Positions 20,481 through 32,059 of a DNA stretch of 64,000 bases are shown one piece after another. The notes under the pieces are model-generated. The model did not search any database and was not told where the DNA came from. It worked only from the letters and a program-made list of their open reading frames with translations. Every line of letters begins with the position of its first letter. Positions within the stretch are counted from its first letter, which is position 1. Source of the DNA: Pelobates cultripes (Eukaryota; Chordata; Amphibia; Anura; Pelobatidae); assembly GCA_933207985.1 (NCBI GenBank), contig OW240912.1, positions 108,811,503 to 108,875,502 on the forward strand. Direction: 5' to 3'. The position numbers and the translations under genes are program-made.

Positions 20481-21294
20481 CATAAACACAAAGCCATATA
20501 AGTAACACATGTACAGACACACTGCTGTTCAGTTGTATTCTTCTGCCCCAATTTTAAGCCGTTTGTGCCCTTCATGTTCCTTTTTTCATCCCTTTCCCCT
20601 GATTGTCCATTAGTTTCCCCAGTGTATATTTTTCCTGTTTCTTCTTCATGTTATTTCTTCGTGTCTCCTCCTTGCTAAGACATCTATTTAACCCTGATGC
20701 ACTTGGCCAGCAGTAAGTCTCTGAACTGCTTCCTCTTGTTGGGTCATGCAGACATGGTAAGCCATGCAGACATGGCTTCTCACACTCCAGACTGTCTCAC
20801 CAATTTTATTACAACCTCACCTTGCAAACACATTAACCCACATGTGCACACAGCTGGCTGGGCCACCTTGTAAGCTGCCTAGGGACAATTTGTCTTCCTG
20901 TCCCCAACACAGACTACAGGGCCTGCTTGCCTTACGCAAAGAGTGTGCCTCACAGAGCGAAACGATAAAATGTTGCCCATTTCTACAAATACAGCACTTT
21001 AGTCTGTTATTTCAAGTTTACCGTGATAAATGTGACCTTCTGCCCAAAAATGCATTGTGCATTTACTAAAATCAAAAGCAACAACAGACTGCCATGTCGA
21101 TGTTATTTTTTGAGCTCTGCAGCACACCATAAATCACATTTGTGGTATGCCAATTCATCATATTAAAACATAAAATAAAGCAAGAGCGAAGGCATTAGTG
21201 GTGAATAGTTACACAGAGTAACTGAGTGGCATTGACACACAACTACCAATATAAATTACTATCACAACCTATGAAAGAGCAAACCATTCATTTT
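20481..21294. other. No recognisable gene
   Basis: Mixed sequence without terminal repeats that I can delimit. A CA-rich stretch runs to 20525. An open frame at 20764-21069 has no recognisable motif. Confidence 0.4.
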
Positions 21295-21415
21295 TAAAGT
21301 GAATTCAAAGTGAATTTCAAATTAAAGGCCAAAGTAATCAAACTGGAAATATAGGTGACTCAGAAAATGTTTTCATTTTGGCTACTTTTACCTTAATTTA
21401 AAAATTAACTTGGAG
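21295..21415. repeat. Fold-back repeat, family H copy
   Basis: GTGAATTTCAAATTAAAGGCC at the left pairs with GGCTACTTTTACCTTAATTT at the right, with CAAACTGGAAA inside the left arm. Confidence 0.65.
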
Positions 21416-22110
21416 GGGATGCGGCCTGACCTTCATGCCGGACAGCTTTGTGAGAGCTCCTTGCTCCTTTGGTTGGGAGGGAGACGAAGCCACTCTTCTG
21501 CACTGAGATGACCTGAGCCCTGAGTGAGCTAGTCCAGAGTCCTCCCCCCCTTTGAAATGGTGGAGGTGATCCCGGTCCTCACCTTGGGGGCCCTACTACT
21601 ACATCAAGAGCCCACAAAGCTGTCGTGGATTAACACAGACAAGGTGTTTTATCCAACATGATGGATGCCATGTGCCCTGTGCAAGGTGGCTGGGAGCAAG
21701 CTGACATCTTAACTAACTGGACAAAGTCTTTGCGGACTTTTGAGTTAAGCTGTACCAACATCTGCAACATCATGCTCAGGAGGAGCAGAATAATCACACA
21801 CCCCAGACAAATACTGTTCAGGACTCAGCATGCATCCTCAACACCAGCCCTGAGGCAGGCCTGAACTTAGAGAAGGTGACTGGTCGAATACAAGTTTGCA
21901 GCTGAAGCATAAGCAGTGTATAACCCCCTGTCGGCTTTAGGTCCTCAGGGATCTAGTCCTTCATCCTCCTGGATGGTGGGCACGCAGTGGAGAACATCAT
22001 AGCCCTCACCAGGCCAATCTCACCACCCCATCAGGATGCCACACCTGCCTCTGTTGGGGCTACTGTACCTGTCAGCAGGACAGACCTAAGCAGGACTATG
22101 CTAGGCCACT
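21416..22110. other. Possible LINE 5' leader-like sequence
   Basis: GC-richer block beginning GGAGGGGATGCGGCCTGACC, with ATGATGGATGCCATGTGCCC near 21659. The composition and the ATGCCATGTG text recall the start of frog L1/Tx1 elements, but no ORF1 domain can be shown and the match is from memory. The 68-residue frame at 21658-21864 has no recognised domain. Confidence 0.2.
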
Positions 22111-25100
22111 GAAAGGTGTTGTTGTATGGGTACTCATGCTGATAAACTGCAATACATCCCCATACCTCCAGTTTGCATCATTATAACACAGATGGTCCAC
22201 TTGTATTTTTGTTTTCATCTTTTCTTTATTTTACTAGTTAACTTTGGGTCCTTATGTCTGCCTCTTATCATTAATAATATGGGCACAACCTATTGCATAT
22301 TTTTTTCTTTTCTTAAAACACCTTAGACACAACTGGATAATCCATAAATCCTGAACTGTTAGAGGGCACTTGAGGACTGGGTTGGGAACCACTGGTCTAC
22401 ATGATGAATATTATGATAATCTTGATGTGTATTTTATGTTATGCTCCATAACTACTTCATTTTACTACAGTGGTTTTGGTGCAATAGCATTGTCCCTATA
22501 GCATTTGTTTTCAATAATTTTTAATTCTGGAGAGAAATACCATTTCCATGTATGTCTAGAGTATTCAGCCTGAGCTGCCAATCAGCCACCTGCAATACTT
22601 ACTTCCTGGCTGTATCAGTTGTGTTCAGCTTTTGAGTCCATTGTCAGCAGACACAGCATGCTATACAGAGATGTCTTGGAAAGACTTCCCATGGCTGGGT
22701 GAGTACGACACACAGTGCTAAAGCTCCTGATGCCCAGTTCTCAGGTTTTGAACACGCTAACTTCCTGATTAAGTAAAAAAAAAAAAAAAAAAATCAGTTT
22801 TGTTTTTTAATTATTGCCCATCCTAGGTGCAAACATCAGAAAAAATAACAAGTCACTCTGTTAGGAATATTTGACCCTTCAAATTGAGTGCAAGAAGTTG
22901 CCTGACACTGCTGGGCTACATAACTCCTGTCATGCTCCTTGAGATTCTGGCCGAAGCACATCTGATGTTATCGACTGGGGAGGAAACCACTTCCAGTTAT
23001 CTTCCTTTTGAAAAGGAAGGCTGTTCTGGCAGAACCTGGCATCTGATGCAAATTCAGAATATCAATGACCATGCATTCACTCGCACTAAATAATGTGTTC
23101 ATGCAAGCATAGTGTTCTATCAGAGAGCTGCAGATGTAAGTAGGTTTTATACTTACCTCCACTGTACACGTCATCCCAACAAATGAGTCAGTAGTCTTTG
23201 CAAGAGTAATGGAAGGTAAGATGAACTATCACTAACTCAAAAGGTTGACACATCTTCTAAAAACAAAAGAAGGAAATGTTATTTATCACTAAATTATACC
23301 TATTTTTCAGAATCAATCATTCTTTTCACTTACTTTCTTAAGGTTCTTAAAAAAACACCAAAACTTTCAAAAATGCTAGCATTTTATTCATGTTAAACAT
23401 TTGATAATGTCTAACAGAGCTATAAAATAAACCCCCTTGCTTGTACTGAAATTTACTTCCAACAAAGCTTGGTTGGCCTGTGTCAGTATTTTTTTTTATA
23501 AGTTATTGATTAGAGAGATGCCTGTTTACTACCACTGACGTTAATAAATAAATATATAGCAGCTGAGACGATTGGATATAAACTATTATTTATGCTAGTT
23601 AAAAGAACTTGAACAGGATTCAAATGAATGCATATAAACTGTACTGGTAATAAAAAAAGACAACAGACATTAAATCAAAGCATAACAGTACTGTCAGAAC
23701 TCGAGTCAGCATCACAGAGATATGGATGTAATGGGGGACAAATTACTTCATTTTACAAAATATGTTACTCGGGTACACAAACTGTAGTGTATAATTTGAA
23801 TGAAATTGCAACTCTAATACAGTACCGTATCTATATCCTGAATATGGTCTCTATTATTTTGGTGACAATCAGTTGATCAATATATGTGGTTCTAACAGTA
23901 ACAAATTGTTAGTCTTCACAGAGCGAAAACTGGCTAAACTACTGGAAGCTGGTGTTTTTGAGTGTAACTCGAATAGAATGTTTTTTCCCATCTTCAGTGC
24001 AAATGTGACCATGCAAGATATGAAAATGAGCAAGTGATTCACACATCTGTTTTCAATCAGGAATATATGTAAAAATCTGCAGTTTGACAAGACAGCTGTC
24101 GTATACGGGAAATTAAGATTTTGCTAAATCAGGATTGCTTGCCTAAAGAGGGAACAATTTCAGGAAGGAACATTTAAAAGCGAAGTGAAAGAAACAGTAG
24201 CCAACTGTAATCTAACCATATATAAATAAAAGAAATATTAACTATTTATTATTGAAATGTTACTCCCTTTTCTCTGTCAGCTTCTCATATCCGCAAAAAC
24301 AAACAAAGCAAAACTAAAAAAATCTTAGAGAATAAAATCAATATTAAAATTAAATTAAATAAAATAAAGTATGCTTTCTCAGAACTCACTGAATCATATT
24401 TTACAGAAGTTAGTTACACACTGTGATAACATAATTAGAGTATGAAAATAGAAGATGATCTGCAAACGAGTGGTATAATTTAATAAATAAATATTGTGTA
24501 AATAGACCGACAAATGGACAATGGAAATATAAATACGAAACAAGCAATGCTAAATGTCAGTGTGAGCCACCTCATATAACCATTTTAGTCATGGTTGGAA
24601 ATATAATCTTCTGATGCTTTGGCTGCCATTCACAAACCACCTCCTCATTCAAATCTGTTCTGATCCTGTCAGGTCATCAACAGCCGGATTCCTCTAAAGA
24701 TTGGATTTAAATGTGAGCAACTGAATATTCTAAAAGTAATCCTGTAAGGGGAATCCCAATGACATTACCATGATACACTAGTTTAAATAAAGTAACATGC
24801 CCTCTAAGCGTATGGGTTGTTTCCGAAGAAACACCTGTTTGTGTATCATGTAAGTGATTTAGTCCTAAAATGGAAGAATGAGAACAAAGAACTGTCAGAT
24901 ATTATTACTTAATATAACTACATTTCTCACTGATAAATATTTGATGCATAGATGCCTATTTATAAGGTACTGATTGGCCTTTCTCTGGTTATGGAGCCTG
25001 ACCTTTAAATTGTAGCTGTCATGGTACACATATGGTACACTTTAAATCTCTTTAAAAGCTTGTATCATTCCCCACCTGTCAATCAGTTCTCAGTATAGAC

Positions 25101-25597
25101 CATTTTGTGACAGAGGCATACAGATGTAAGTCAGGACAGAATAACAGAGGAAAGCAGGAGAACCCTCCACCAGTGAACCTTCTACACGTTTGTGTCAGTG
25201 ACGAGGAAAGTACTATGGTATGGCATCTGATATGGGGCGGGAATGGAGCTTTGGTGTTACAATGAAAAAAAGATATACAAAGTTTTCAAGGTAATCACTG
25301 AGGAAGAAGATAACATAAGCAGAGCAAAAATACGCGTCTGGTGTTTTTGTTTAGAATTAGCTTCAATGTCCAAGACAAAGCAAGGGTTCTGGGTTTTGTA
25401 GAACATGTTCTAAGAGAGGCAAATGAGCTGGCAGATTTTCTTTTTTGTTTGAGTTTGTCTCTGGCAACAGTTCAATTAAAGATTGCTCTTTTCTAACAGA
25501 CAGAAAGCAAATTTGGGCAGAGACGAGCAGATCTGTTTGATCCCAGACTTACGCACAGACTCCTAGCTTTGTCTCCAGTATTTTAGACAAAGGAGGC
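22111..25597. other. No recognisable gene; single-copy-looking DNA
   Basis: AT-rich with a poly-A tract near 22776-22794. Short open frames have no recognisable motif. Some stretches (22860-23100, 25060-25250) lack obvious repeat character and could be unique or conserved non-coding DNA, but this cannot be judged without comparison. Confidence 0.35.
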
Positions 25598-25912
25598 TTG
25601 GAAAATGGATGCAATGTACTTATAGTTGACAGATTTTTCAGCCCCTTACACTCACCCCCCTCCCCCTTCATGTTTACTGATGAAAGTTCTGGAGAAGATC
25701 CGCAGAGACAGGGTACAGAGTTTAGAACTCGTTTACCCAAACTGGACCTCCAGACCCTGATATCCCTTGATCCATCAGTTAGTCAAGGGAATCAATATCC
25801 CACTGGGCTTGACTGTGGACAGCTTTCAGGGAATGAGCGATCCTTTGCACAAGCTTCCGCAGCTGATATGGACTGCAGCCTTGGTAGCCTGTTTTATCAG
25901 ATCAGGTGCTAA
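25598..25912 (+). CDS. Unrecognised 104-codon open frame, possible exon
   Basis: A stop-free frame of normal-looking composition (...FTDESSGEDPQ..., RLPKLDLQTLISLDPSVSQG, ...SAADMDCSLGSLFYQIRC) in a window where most frames of this size are repeat relics. Upstream is a pyrimidine tract ending TTTTTCAG at 25633-25640, which could act as a splice acceptor, and ATCAGATCAGGTGC near the end could be a donor. I do not recognise the protein and no neighbouring exon is visible. It could equally be chance. Confidence 0.2.
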   Translation: MENGCNVLIVDRFFSPLHSPPSPFMFTDESSGEDPQRQGTEFRTRLPKLDLQTLISLDPSVSQGNQYPTGLDCGQLSGNERSFAQASAADMDCSLGSLFYQIRC

Positions 25913-27359
25913 ACATTATTAATTCTATTTTTAATTCCTATGAGTAATGATAATGTTCTTATACCTTACCTTACCTTAATCCTGTATTTGAGATTATTAA
26001 AAGGGTTAATAGGTAACCCTTTTAACTCTTATACTCCACAATACACATTTACTTGGGATGTAGACATCTTATTACATTTCCTTAATTCCTTGGATAATAC
26101 TAAGATTGATTTAAGATGGACTGCTATTAAGTTGATGTCTATTTTTGTCTTTGGTCTTGGCATCTAGAGGAGCTGAGGTAATTCAAATCCACATTTCAGG
26201 GTTCCATACTAAAAGGGAGACCAAAAAAAAATCCTGTATTTCTTCAAGTTGCAGTGTGGGGGTGTAATGATTCCTAAGGAGAATTAGGCAGCTGTGTGAA
26301 CTTCAGTGCTGGATCTTAAGTAATTTTTCCTTTCTTTTTTTTATTTCTTTTTTTATTTAAGGAAGGAGGGCATGCCAGTGCGGATTAGACTTACCAAAAA
26401 TAGTATTTTATTAAAACATTGTTTTTTTGGCTGGAGTAACCCTTTATACATTATTCCAGTAAATCAAATAGGGAAATAGTCAATACTCCTGGGAAATTGA
26501 TAAGAACATGTAAACTCAGGGTCAAATAAGCAAGCTGGAAAGCCAACTGTGTTGATGTACTTTCCCAGCTTGCTTATTTAGGTCATGTATAGTGAAGAAG
26601 ACAACATAGTTATTTTCTTCCATTATGCATGTTGTAGACACCCAGCTGGTGATAACAATTTGCTATTTCAGCCGATTGCTATTCCCTTTTTCATCAGTTA
26701 TGATAAGACATACAGATCCATCTTGTGAGAGACTATTGTTTTTTGTTCTACCTGAAAACACTGACAGCTCATTTATAAATATTTACTCTGGGGATGATTC
26801 AAATTCAAGAAAAGGGATCATAATATGAAAACTTAAATGCCTCGGTTTAAAAAAAAATAAAAAATATTTGATTTATAAGACTATTTGTTTAGAAATTAGA
26901 TTTTTAATTTCATGGTTTATCTAGCAGCATTTGTCTTCTGGGGTATAGTTTTATTCATTCACCCTATGCAGTGTTTGATAAATGTTCATCACAGTTTTTA
27001 GTAAAATAAAAATGGAATAATCTGTGTGTTTACTATTATTATTAAAATTGTTATGAATACGATCCACATCACATAAGAAGTTATAAAGAAAGCTATTTTG
27101 TATTTTGTCATTCTCTAAATAAAATTGTATTTCAGTTAACTAATTTTTACTATTCAGTAGGTATTACAAGGGACATTTTACCTCAATATTCAGTAGATAT
27201 CACAAGGAACATTTTGCCATCCATGATCCTTTTTAGGTATGCTATCTGGTTTTGTAGAGTTGTTATAATGAAAACCAGAATGGAAAACAGGGGGGTTATT
27301 TACCTAACAATAAATTGTAGTGAATTAAAAAAAACTAAATTGCAAAATGTAAGCTACAA
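25913..27359. other. No gene; a hairpin and a short tandem duplication
   Basis: An inverted repeat CAAATAAGCAAGCTGG (about 26523) and CCAGCTTGCTTATTT (about 26566) forms a hairpin. Two tandem copies of about 40 bp (ATTCAGTAGGTATTACAAGG... and ATTCAGTAGATATCACAAGG...) lie at 27153-27223. TTATTTACCTAACAATAAATTG with AAATTGCAAAATGTA (27296-27355) resembles one arm of the hairpin at 57003-57190. No coding signal. Confidence 0.45.
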
Positions 27360-28000
27360 TAACTAAGCTATAAAGAGGTAAGACATGATACATGTGAGTA
27401 AGGACATGACATAGGTGGCAAGGAATATGGGATAAATGGGGGGGACAAGAGATGGATTGGCTGAAGGTACAGCGAGTGTGATAAAAGGTGACTGTTATGG
27501 ATTTAACATGGGTGGAACACAAAATAGGTAGTTGGGGAAGAAGGTCATGAGAAAAATGGCTGCATTGGAATGAATAGGAGGGGAATATATTGAGTAGGAA
27601 GGGAGAATTAGCATGAGAATGATGAGAAGCATGAGTGATTTGGCAGTGGGTATAAAATGGCAAACTGGGGAGGAGGTGTAGAAAATGGGTAAGCAGTGCA
27701 TGTTTGAAGAGGAAGATCTTTAGATGGTTGGACCTTGGTTGGAGAGAGGGAACATTATGGGTGGCAGCAGCATGAGTTCAATATAAATATCTGGGGGGAG
27801 GGCTATGATGTAGGAGCCAGGGAACATAAAATAGATGGTTGAAGATGAGGTGACAGTGGGACTGGATGATGGATGGAAGGTGCAAGAAATTATTTCAATG
27901 TCATGTAAGGTGGAGTAGCAGCAAAGTAGGGTAACGAGTGGAGAAGGAGGGGGGGCTTTAGAGGAGGCGAGGAGGAATGGGAGGGAGGGGACTTTGAAGC
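27360..28000. repeat. G-rich, C-poor strand-asymmetric tract
   Basis: For about 640 bp the plus strand is strongly enriched in G and A and depleted of C, with repeated words such as GGGTGG, ATGGATGG, GGGGGGAGGG and GATGAG. It may be a decayed minisatellite. The long open frames on the minus strand (serine-, histidine- and leucine-rich) follow from the composition. Confidence 0.5.
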
Positions 28001-28039
28001 TTCCCTTTGCAGGCTCTCCTAGTGCTGCCTGCATAGGTA

Positions 28040-28320
28040 GAAGCTATTCGTAGATTAAGCTAACAGAGTGTACCTATAATTTTAATTTTAGTAATGACAG
28101 TAGGCAAGTATTTTGCATGACTTTCTTTATTCAAAACTCCAGCAGCACAGATCGATCATAGAATCAACCAATCAAAACAAAGTAACATTCTCTATATAAG
28201 GCCCTGACAGTCCAAACTCTGCCTTTTACTTTGATGCACAGTTAGAAACCAAATAGAACTGGAACAGGAATGTAAACGGAAGAACTGAACACCAATTCCA
28301 AATGGTTCCGAAAATAAATT
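28040..28320 (+). repeat. DIRS terminal region, plus orientation
   Basis: GCTAACAGAGTGTACCTATA, TTTTAGTAATGACAGTAGGC and AAGTATTTT (28058-28117), then CCAGCAGCACAGATCGATC and TATATAAGGCCCTGACAG. The same two blocks occur at 19510-19565 and 16925-17000. It is inverted relative to the terminus at 28621-28735, so the two form inverted ends. Confidence 0.6.
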
Positions 28321-28739
28321 CTGCATGTAGCGAAAAGACCATCAGAGCCGATGAAAGATGTCAAAGATCAAACTAAAAAAAGAACATAAATAAGTGAAAG
28401 ACAGAAGTAATGGCTTTATGTCAACATAACAGTGATCAGCAAGCACTATGCAATATTAACAGGCAAATAGGTCAATTAAGAGTCATAACAGGACAAAGCA
28501 TGTGGTGCACAAACATTAGAGACATAGGAAACACCCACCAAGTATCTAAGTCTGAAAACCCAGATTAGTAACCAATTAAAAAAACTAGAAATCTAAATAA
28601 GTGAGGGAAAGAAAGGAGAGAAAATACTTGCCTCAATTACTTCATTACTAAAATCAATATTATAGGTACACTCCGTTAGCAAAATCTACAATTTTATCAC
28701 GACAGGAGGCTTCGTATTTTGCATTTTTAAAGCTAGGAT

Positions 28740-29410
28740 TACAGTAAAGCAAAGGAAGCATTAGAATGGTAATAAAAGAAAGGCCCGAAAGGAAGCTTCG
28801 TGAGACCAATTCATGTAATGCGTATCCATAAAATGGAACAGAATGAGTGCCAAAACACAATTCGACACGTTGATATGTAAATTGGTCACATTGTCTAGCC
28901 ACTGTCCGCTTGTGGATGATTCCACACAATGTGCTCCGCATCCGAGAGGCTGGCATTCGATTCCACCACAAAGACTGGAGAGGGACCAAACATGGCCTTG
29001 TCATTTCATGCCTGCAGGAGTCATCAACGAAGCTCTGTCTGCCCTCGGAAGTGAGAGGTACTGTCTGGTCATCCGAGAGGCCTGAACACAGGTAGTGGAG
29101 AGGTCCAGGGTAGATTGCCTGAATAAACAGAGAGAGGAGACCCAAGACTCGAGCCAGAAGATGAAGAAGGATGTGGGCCATGCACAGTATTTTCTGAATC
29201 TACTTCTGGATAGCTGCAAACTTTTAGAGAGGCAGGCGGAGTACACAGGAGTGTGAGTTGATCTTGAATTCCTGATACGACTTGAGTGGGTTCCAGCTGG
29301 TTAGTCAAGATTCAATACAAAATTCAGGGCCTATAAAAAAATTTATGACTAGATGAAAATCTCCGGTCTTCTTCACGGCCAGGAAGATGTTGCTGAAGAA
29401 GCCTCCAATG
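28740..29410 (-). pseudogene. DIRS reverse transcriptase/RNase H and recombinase remnants
   Basis: Minus-strand pieces in several frames: GFFSNIFLAVKKTGDFHLV (29345-29402, RT fingers), SHSCVLRLPL, ARVLGLLSLFIQAIYPGPLH (about 29094-29153, the conserved thumb segment), KAMFGPSPVFVVESNASL (28948-29001, RNase H start with the catalytic Asp replaced by Asn), and WSHEASFRAFLLLPF (about 28768-28812), like the last residues of the recombinase. The catalytic RT core is deleted between the first two pieces. Part of the frame stays open for 173 codons (28660-29181) but mixes domains and is not a gene. Confidence 0.7.
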
Positions 29411-29555
29411 TCTGAATTTTCTCATCTATAAAAGGCTTGTGTTTTTTGAAAACATGAAGAGGTAGCGAATCATGCGGTTGATGTAAGGGTAAGTTGAACT
29501 AGATGATGTAGCCCTGTACTGTGTGTAGAATTCAAGCGTCCAGTGAAATCACTTC

Positions 29556-29560
29556 CCAAT
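29556..29560 (+). repeat. Target duplication CCAAT, left copy
   Basis: CCAAT precedes the 5' LTR, and the same five bases follow the 3' LTR at 35282-35286. DIRS sequence continues on both outer sides. Confidence 0.9.
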
Positions 29561-30283
29561 TGTGAAGAAAATAGACTGATTTTCTTCCGTATTCGTGACT
29601 TTCTGCAAGATTTCGTTTATTTTGGATTTATTGGTTCGGTAGTTTAAAACTACCAAACATGGACCCACCTGGTTCATTAACATCAAAAGAACCGTCTATT
29701 AGGCGCTCTCTTGGCGCCCGCCATTCGTATAGCTGAATGGAACAGAAAAACGGTGGCCATCTTGTTTGCACGAAAGAATGCAGCCTGATCTGAATTGACC
29801 GACCGCACACACTGAATTCGTGGAACAGTTTTGGGCAGTAGCCTCGTGTGCGGTCTGTAAACTAAGACTTCCACACTTTTTGAGAACCCCTGAACCGATC
29901 TGGGTGAAATTTGAATATGTTGGTCTCCCAGATCGAGGCTATCAGTGGACACCTGTTGTATAAAGGGGTGTTCCAAGTTTTGGGGAAATTGTGTTAATCT
30001 GTACTATGATTGGTTGTTCCTTTTGTTTACTGTGGGAGGTCCTCTTGCAGGAGGATTTCCATAAAAGCCAGTGTGGCATCAATAAAACATTATTCCTGTT
30101 GTACCCTTCATGAAGTCTAGGCTCATGCTTGGGTAACCTTTGATTTGCTGTGGAGAATCATCTTGGAAGCTGCATTCATCTACACTGTTCCTCTACACCC
30201 TAACTGCAGCTATAGTCACTTATGCTCAGCTATTGGGAAAGGAATAGAAGAACTCAGTACCATAACCTCTGAGGTTCTTAACA
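29561..30283 (+). repeat. 5' LTR of the Gmr1-like element (723 bp)
   Basis: Starts TGTGAAGAAAATAGAC and ends TTCTTAACA. AATAAA at about 30080 is a likely polyadenylation signal, and GTTGTATAAAGG at about 29955 is TATA-like. It is 260 bp shorter than the 3' LTR: the 34454-34680 part is replaced by a different short segment (29701-29800 includes GGCGCTCTCTTGGCGCC). Confidence 0.92.
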
Positions 30284-30285
30284 AC

Positions 30286-30304
30286 TGGTGGCAGTGGTGG
30301 GATT
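30286..30304 (+). promoter_or_regulatory. Primer-binding site, tRNA-Leu type
   Basis: Two bases after the LTR comes TGGTGGCAGTGGTGGGATT. From memory this is complementary to the 3' end of a leucine tRNA (AAG type) including CCA, with a single C-to-T difference that still allows G-U pairing. This would prime minus-strand cDNA synthesis. Confidence 0.65.
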
Positions 30305-30332
30305 GAATGGGACGCATAGAGACAACTGGTAA

Positions 30333-31106
30333 ATGGCCCAGCAGTACGAGAAACTTAAAAGGACTATGCTGAAGGACCTGTTGGAAGCCGGAGGTCAGGT
30401 GGCAAGCAACAAAAGGAACAGAAGGTGATGTGGAGGCTAAACCTATATGGGCCAAATCCCACACCAGAGATGGTGTCGCAAGTCCTGGCTCAGGTGAGCG
30501 CAGAACGCAGAGCGCAACTGGTGAGCCTAAGCCAAGGAGACACCGCTTCCTTATCTGGATCTATAAATGGAGGGCAGCGGAGAAAAAATAATTATACTGC
30601 TTTTAAAAGTTTTGTTAATGGAGAGATGGAGATTGACACATCTACAGAACTTTGAGCGTCAGTTCGCTTTGGAGTGTCTGGAATCAGAGCAATGGGCTGC
30701 CATCTTAAGCAGCAAGCTCACTGGCCAAGCAGCAGAGGCGTACCGAGCAGTTCCTGACACAGCCATACACGACTACCCCAGGGTAAAAGGCATTCTGCTA
30801 GTCAGGTATGCTGTGACCCCAGAGACCTACCCGAAAAAGTTTTGGGCACTACGGAAGGGGAGCCGAGACTCCTATAAAGAATGGGCTTTTAGGATGTATC
30901 GGGCAGCCCAAAACTGGATACAAGGCTGCGAAGCCACTACGCTAGAGGAGGTTATGCAACTCCTCTTGCTAGAACAATTCTTTGACCATTCACCTGCAGA
31001 CATCAGAGACTGGGTCCGAGACAGGAAACCAACCACTGTCGAGGAAGCAGCCAAAGTAGCGGACGATTACCATGAGGGGAGAAAAGGAGATTCCAGTGGA
31101 AGCTGA
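30333..31106 (+). pseudogene. Gmr1-like gag with SCAN-like domain
   Basis: Likely start at ATG 30333 (MAQQYEKLKRTMLKDLLEAG). A stop soon follows (codon at about 30426) and the frame changes near 30650. The later part (30650-31106) encodes FERQFALECLESEQWAAILS, LTGQAAEAYRAVPD, then PETYPKKFWALRKGSRDSYKEWAF...TLEEVMQLLLLEQFFDHSPADIRDWV...KPTTVEEAAKVADDY. This second half has the SCAN-domain pattern (helix with F-x-L-R, L-EQF, P-x-x-I-x-x-W-V, P-T-x-x-EAA). SCAN domains of vertebrate zinc-finger factors are thought to descend from gag capsids of Gmr1-like elements. Gag would form the particle. Confidence 0.85.
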
Positions 31107-31214
31107 AATGTGGTAAGGACCAGTACTACAGTACCAGGGCCTATCACTACTCCAAGGCCTAACCCTTACCCACCAGCCTCACAACCCAACAACAACCGGA
31201 GACCACCCCTGGTA

Positions 31215-31256
31215 TGTCACCAATGTAACCAGCCGGGACATTATAAAATACATTGC
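31215..31256 (+). pseudogene. Gag zinc knuckle (CCHC)
   Basis: The frame opening at 31110 gives PPLVCHQCNQPGHYKIHCPQ, a CX2CX4HX4C nucleocapsid knuckle that binds RNA. It is in a different frame from the SCAN-like part because a stop follows GDSSGS at 31104-31106. Confidence 0.92.
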
Positions 31257-31384
31257 CCACAGAGGAGCAGAGGCAACTGGGACCAGCCAACACCACTATT
31301 ATCAGCACAAAGCTCCTGAAAGCAACAATACTGATCCAGAACAGTGGGCGGTGCTACACGAGGTGAACCTGGCACAAGCAGAGG

Positions 31385-31723
31385 GGGGACAATCGGGTAC
31401 ATCACCGACAGTGGGTCACCGTAGATGGGAAGGAGGTAGAGGCCCTTCGAAACTCCAGGGCCACTCTCACCCTGGTACAACCTCACATCGTGTCTGCAAG
31501 GGCGTGCACCAACTGGACTGTTGCCATACGAGTGGCAGGTGGCACCATTAACAAGCTGCCCACAACTCCGGTGCATTTAAATTGGGGCACCGGAGCCAAG
31601 CAGATGGAAGTTGGCATTATGTCCGGCCTACCTGCGGAAGAACTGTTCGGGAACGATTTGGGGTGCCTAATGTCGCAAGCTGACCAACCCAGATACAGGC
31701 GGAACCTGCCCCAGATGGACTAG
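31385..31723 (+). pseudogene. Retropepsin-like protease, active site lost
   Basis: Pieces read QWVTVDGKEVEALRNSRATL, then VAGGTINKLPTTPVHLNWGT, then MEVGIMSGLPAEELFGNDLG, the layout of gypsy proteases (active site, flap region, GNDLG end). Where Asp-Ser-Gly is expected after EAL the sequence is Asn-Ser-Arg (31451-31459), so the catalytic aspartate is gone. Frames change between the first and later parts. Confidence 0.75.
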
Positions 31724-32059
31724 CACACTCCTGCCGAGATGGACTAGCACACTCCAAGGAACCACAGGTAGGAACCAAAAACCCCGTAGTATCCCATAAC
31801 CCTATCCCTTTCTGGGGCACCACCCAAGATTTTGGCCAAGCTCAGCAGACAGATCCCACGTTAGCTGGCTACAGGAAGGCAGTAGGTACCCCTAAGGAAG
31901 GTAATGCACAGGAGAGCTTCCATTGGGACAAGGGACTCCTATATAGGGTCACAGGGGGAGTGGGGAGTGGGGCAGCCCAAGTTATAAAGAGGCAGCTTGT
32001 CGTATCCCGCAAGTACAGGGCGGAGCTCTTGCCATGATATCCCGCTAGCAGGGCATCAA

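Noticed and set aside
27325..28034. Serine/histidine/proline-rich minus-strand frames
   Set aside because: They arise from the C-rich complement of a strand-asymmetric tract and have no domain.
28660..29181. 173-codon minus-strand frame as an intact gene
   Set aside because: It matches DIRS RT only in its first part and then runs out of frame through RNase H; the matching text continues in other frames.
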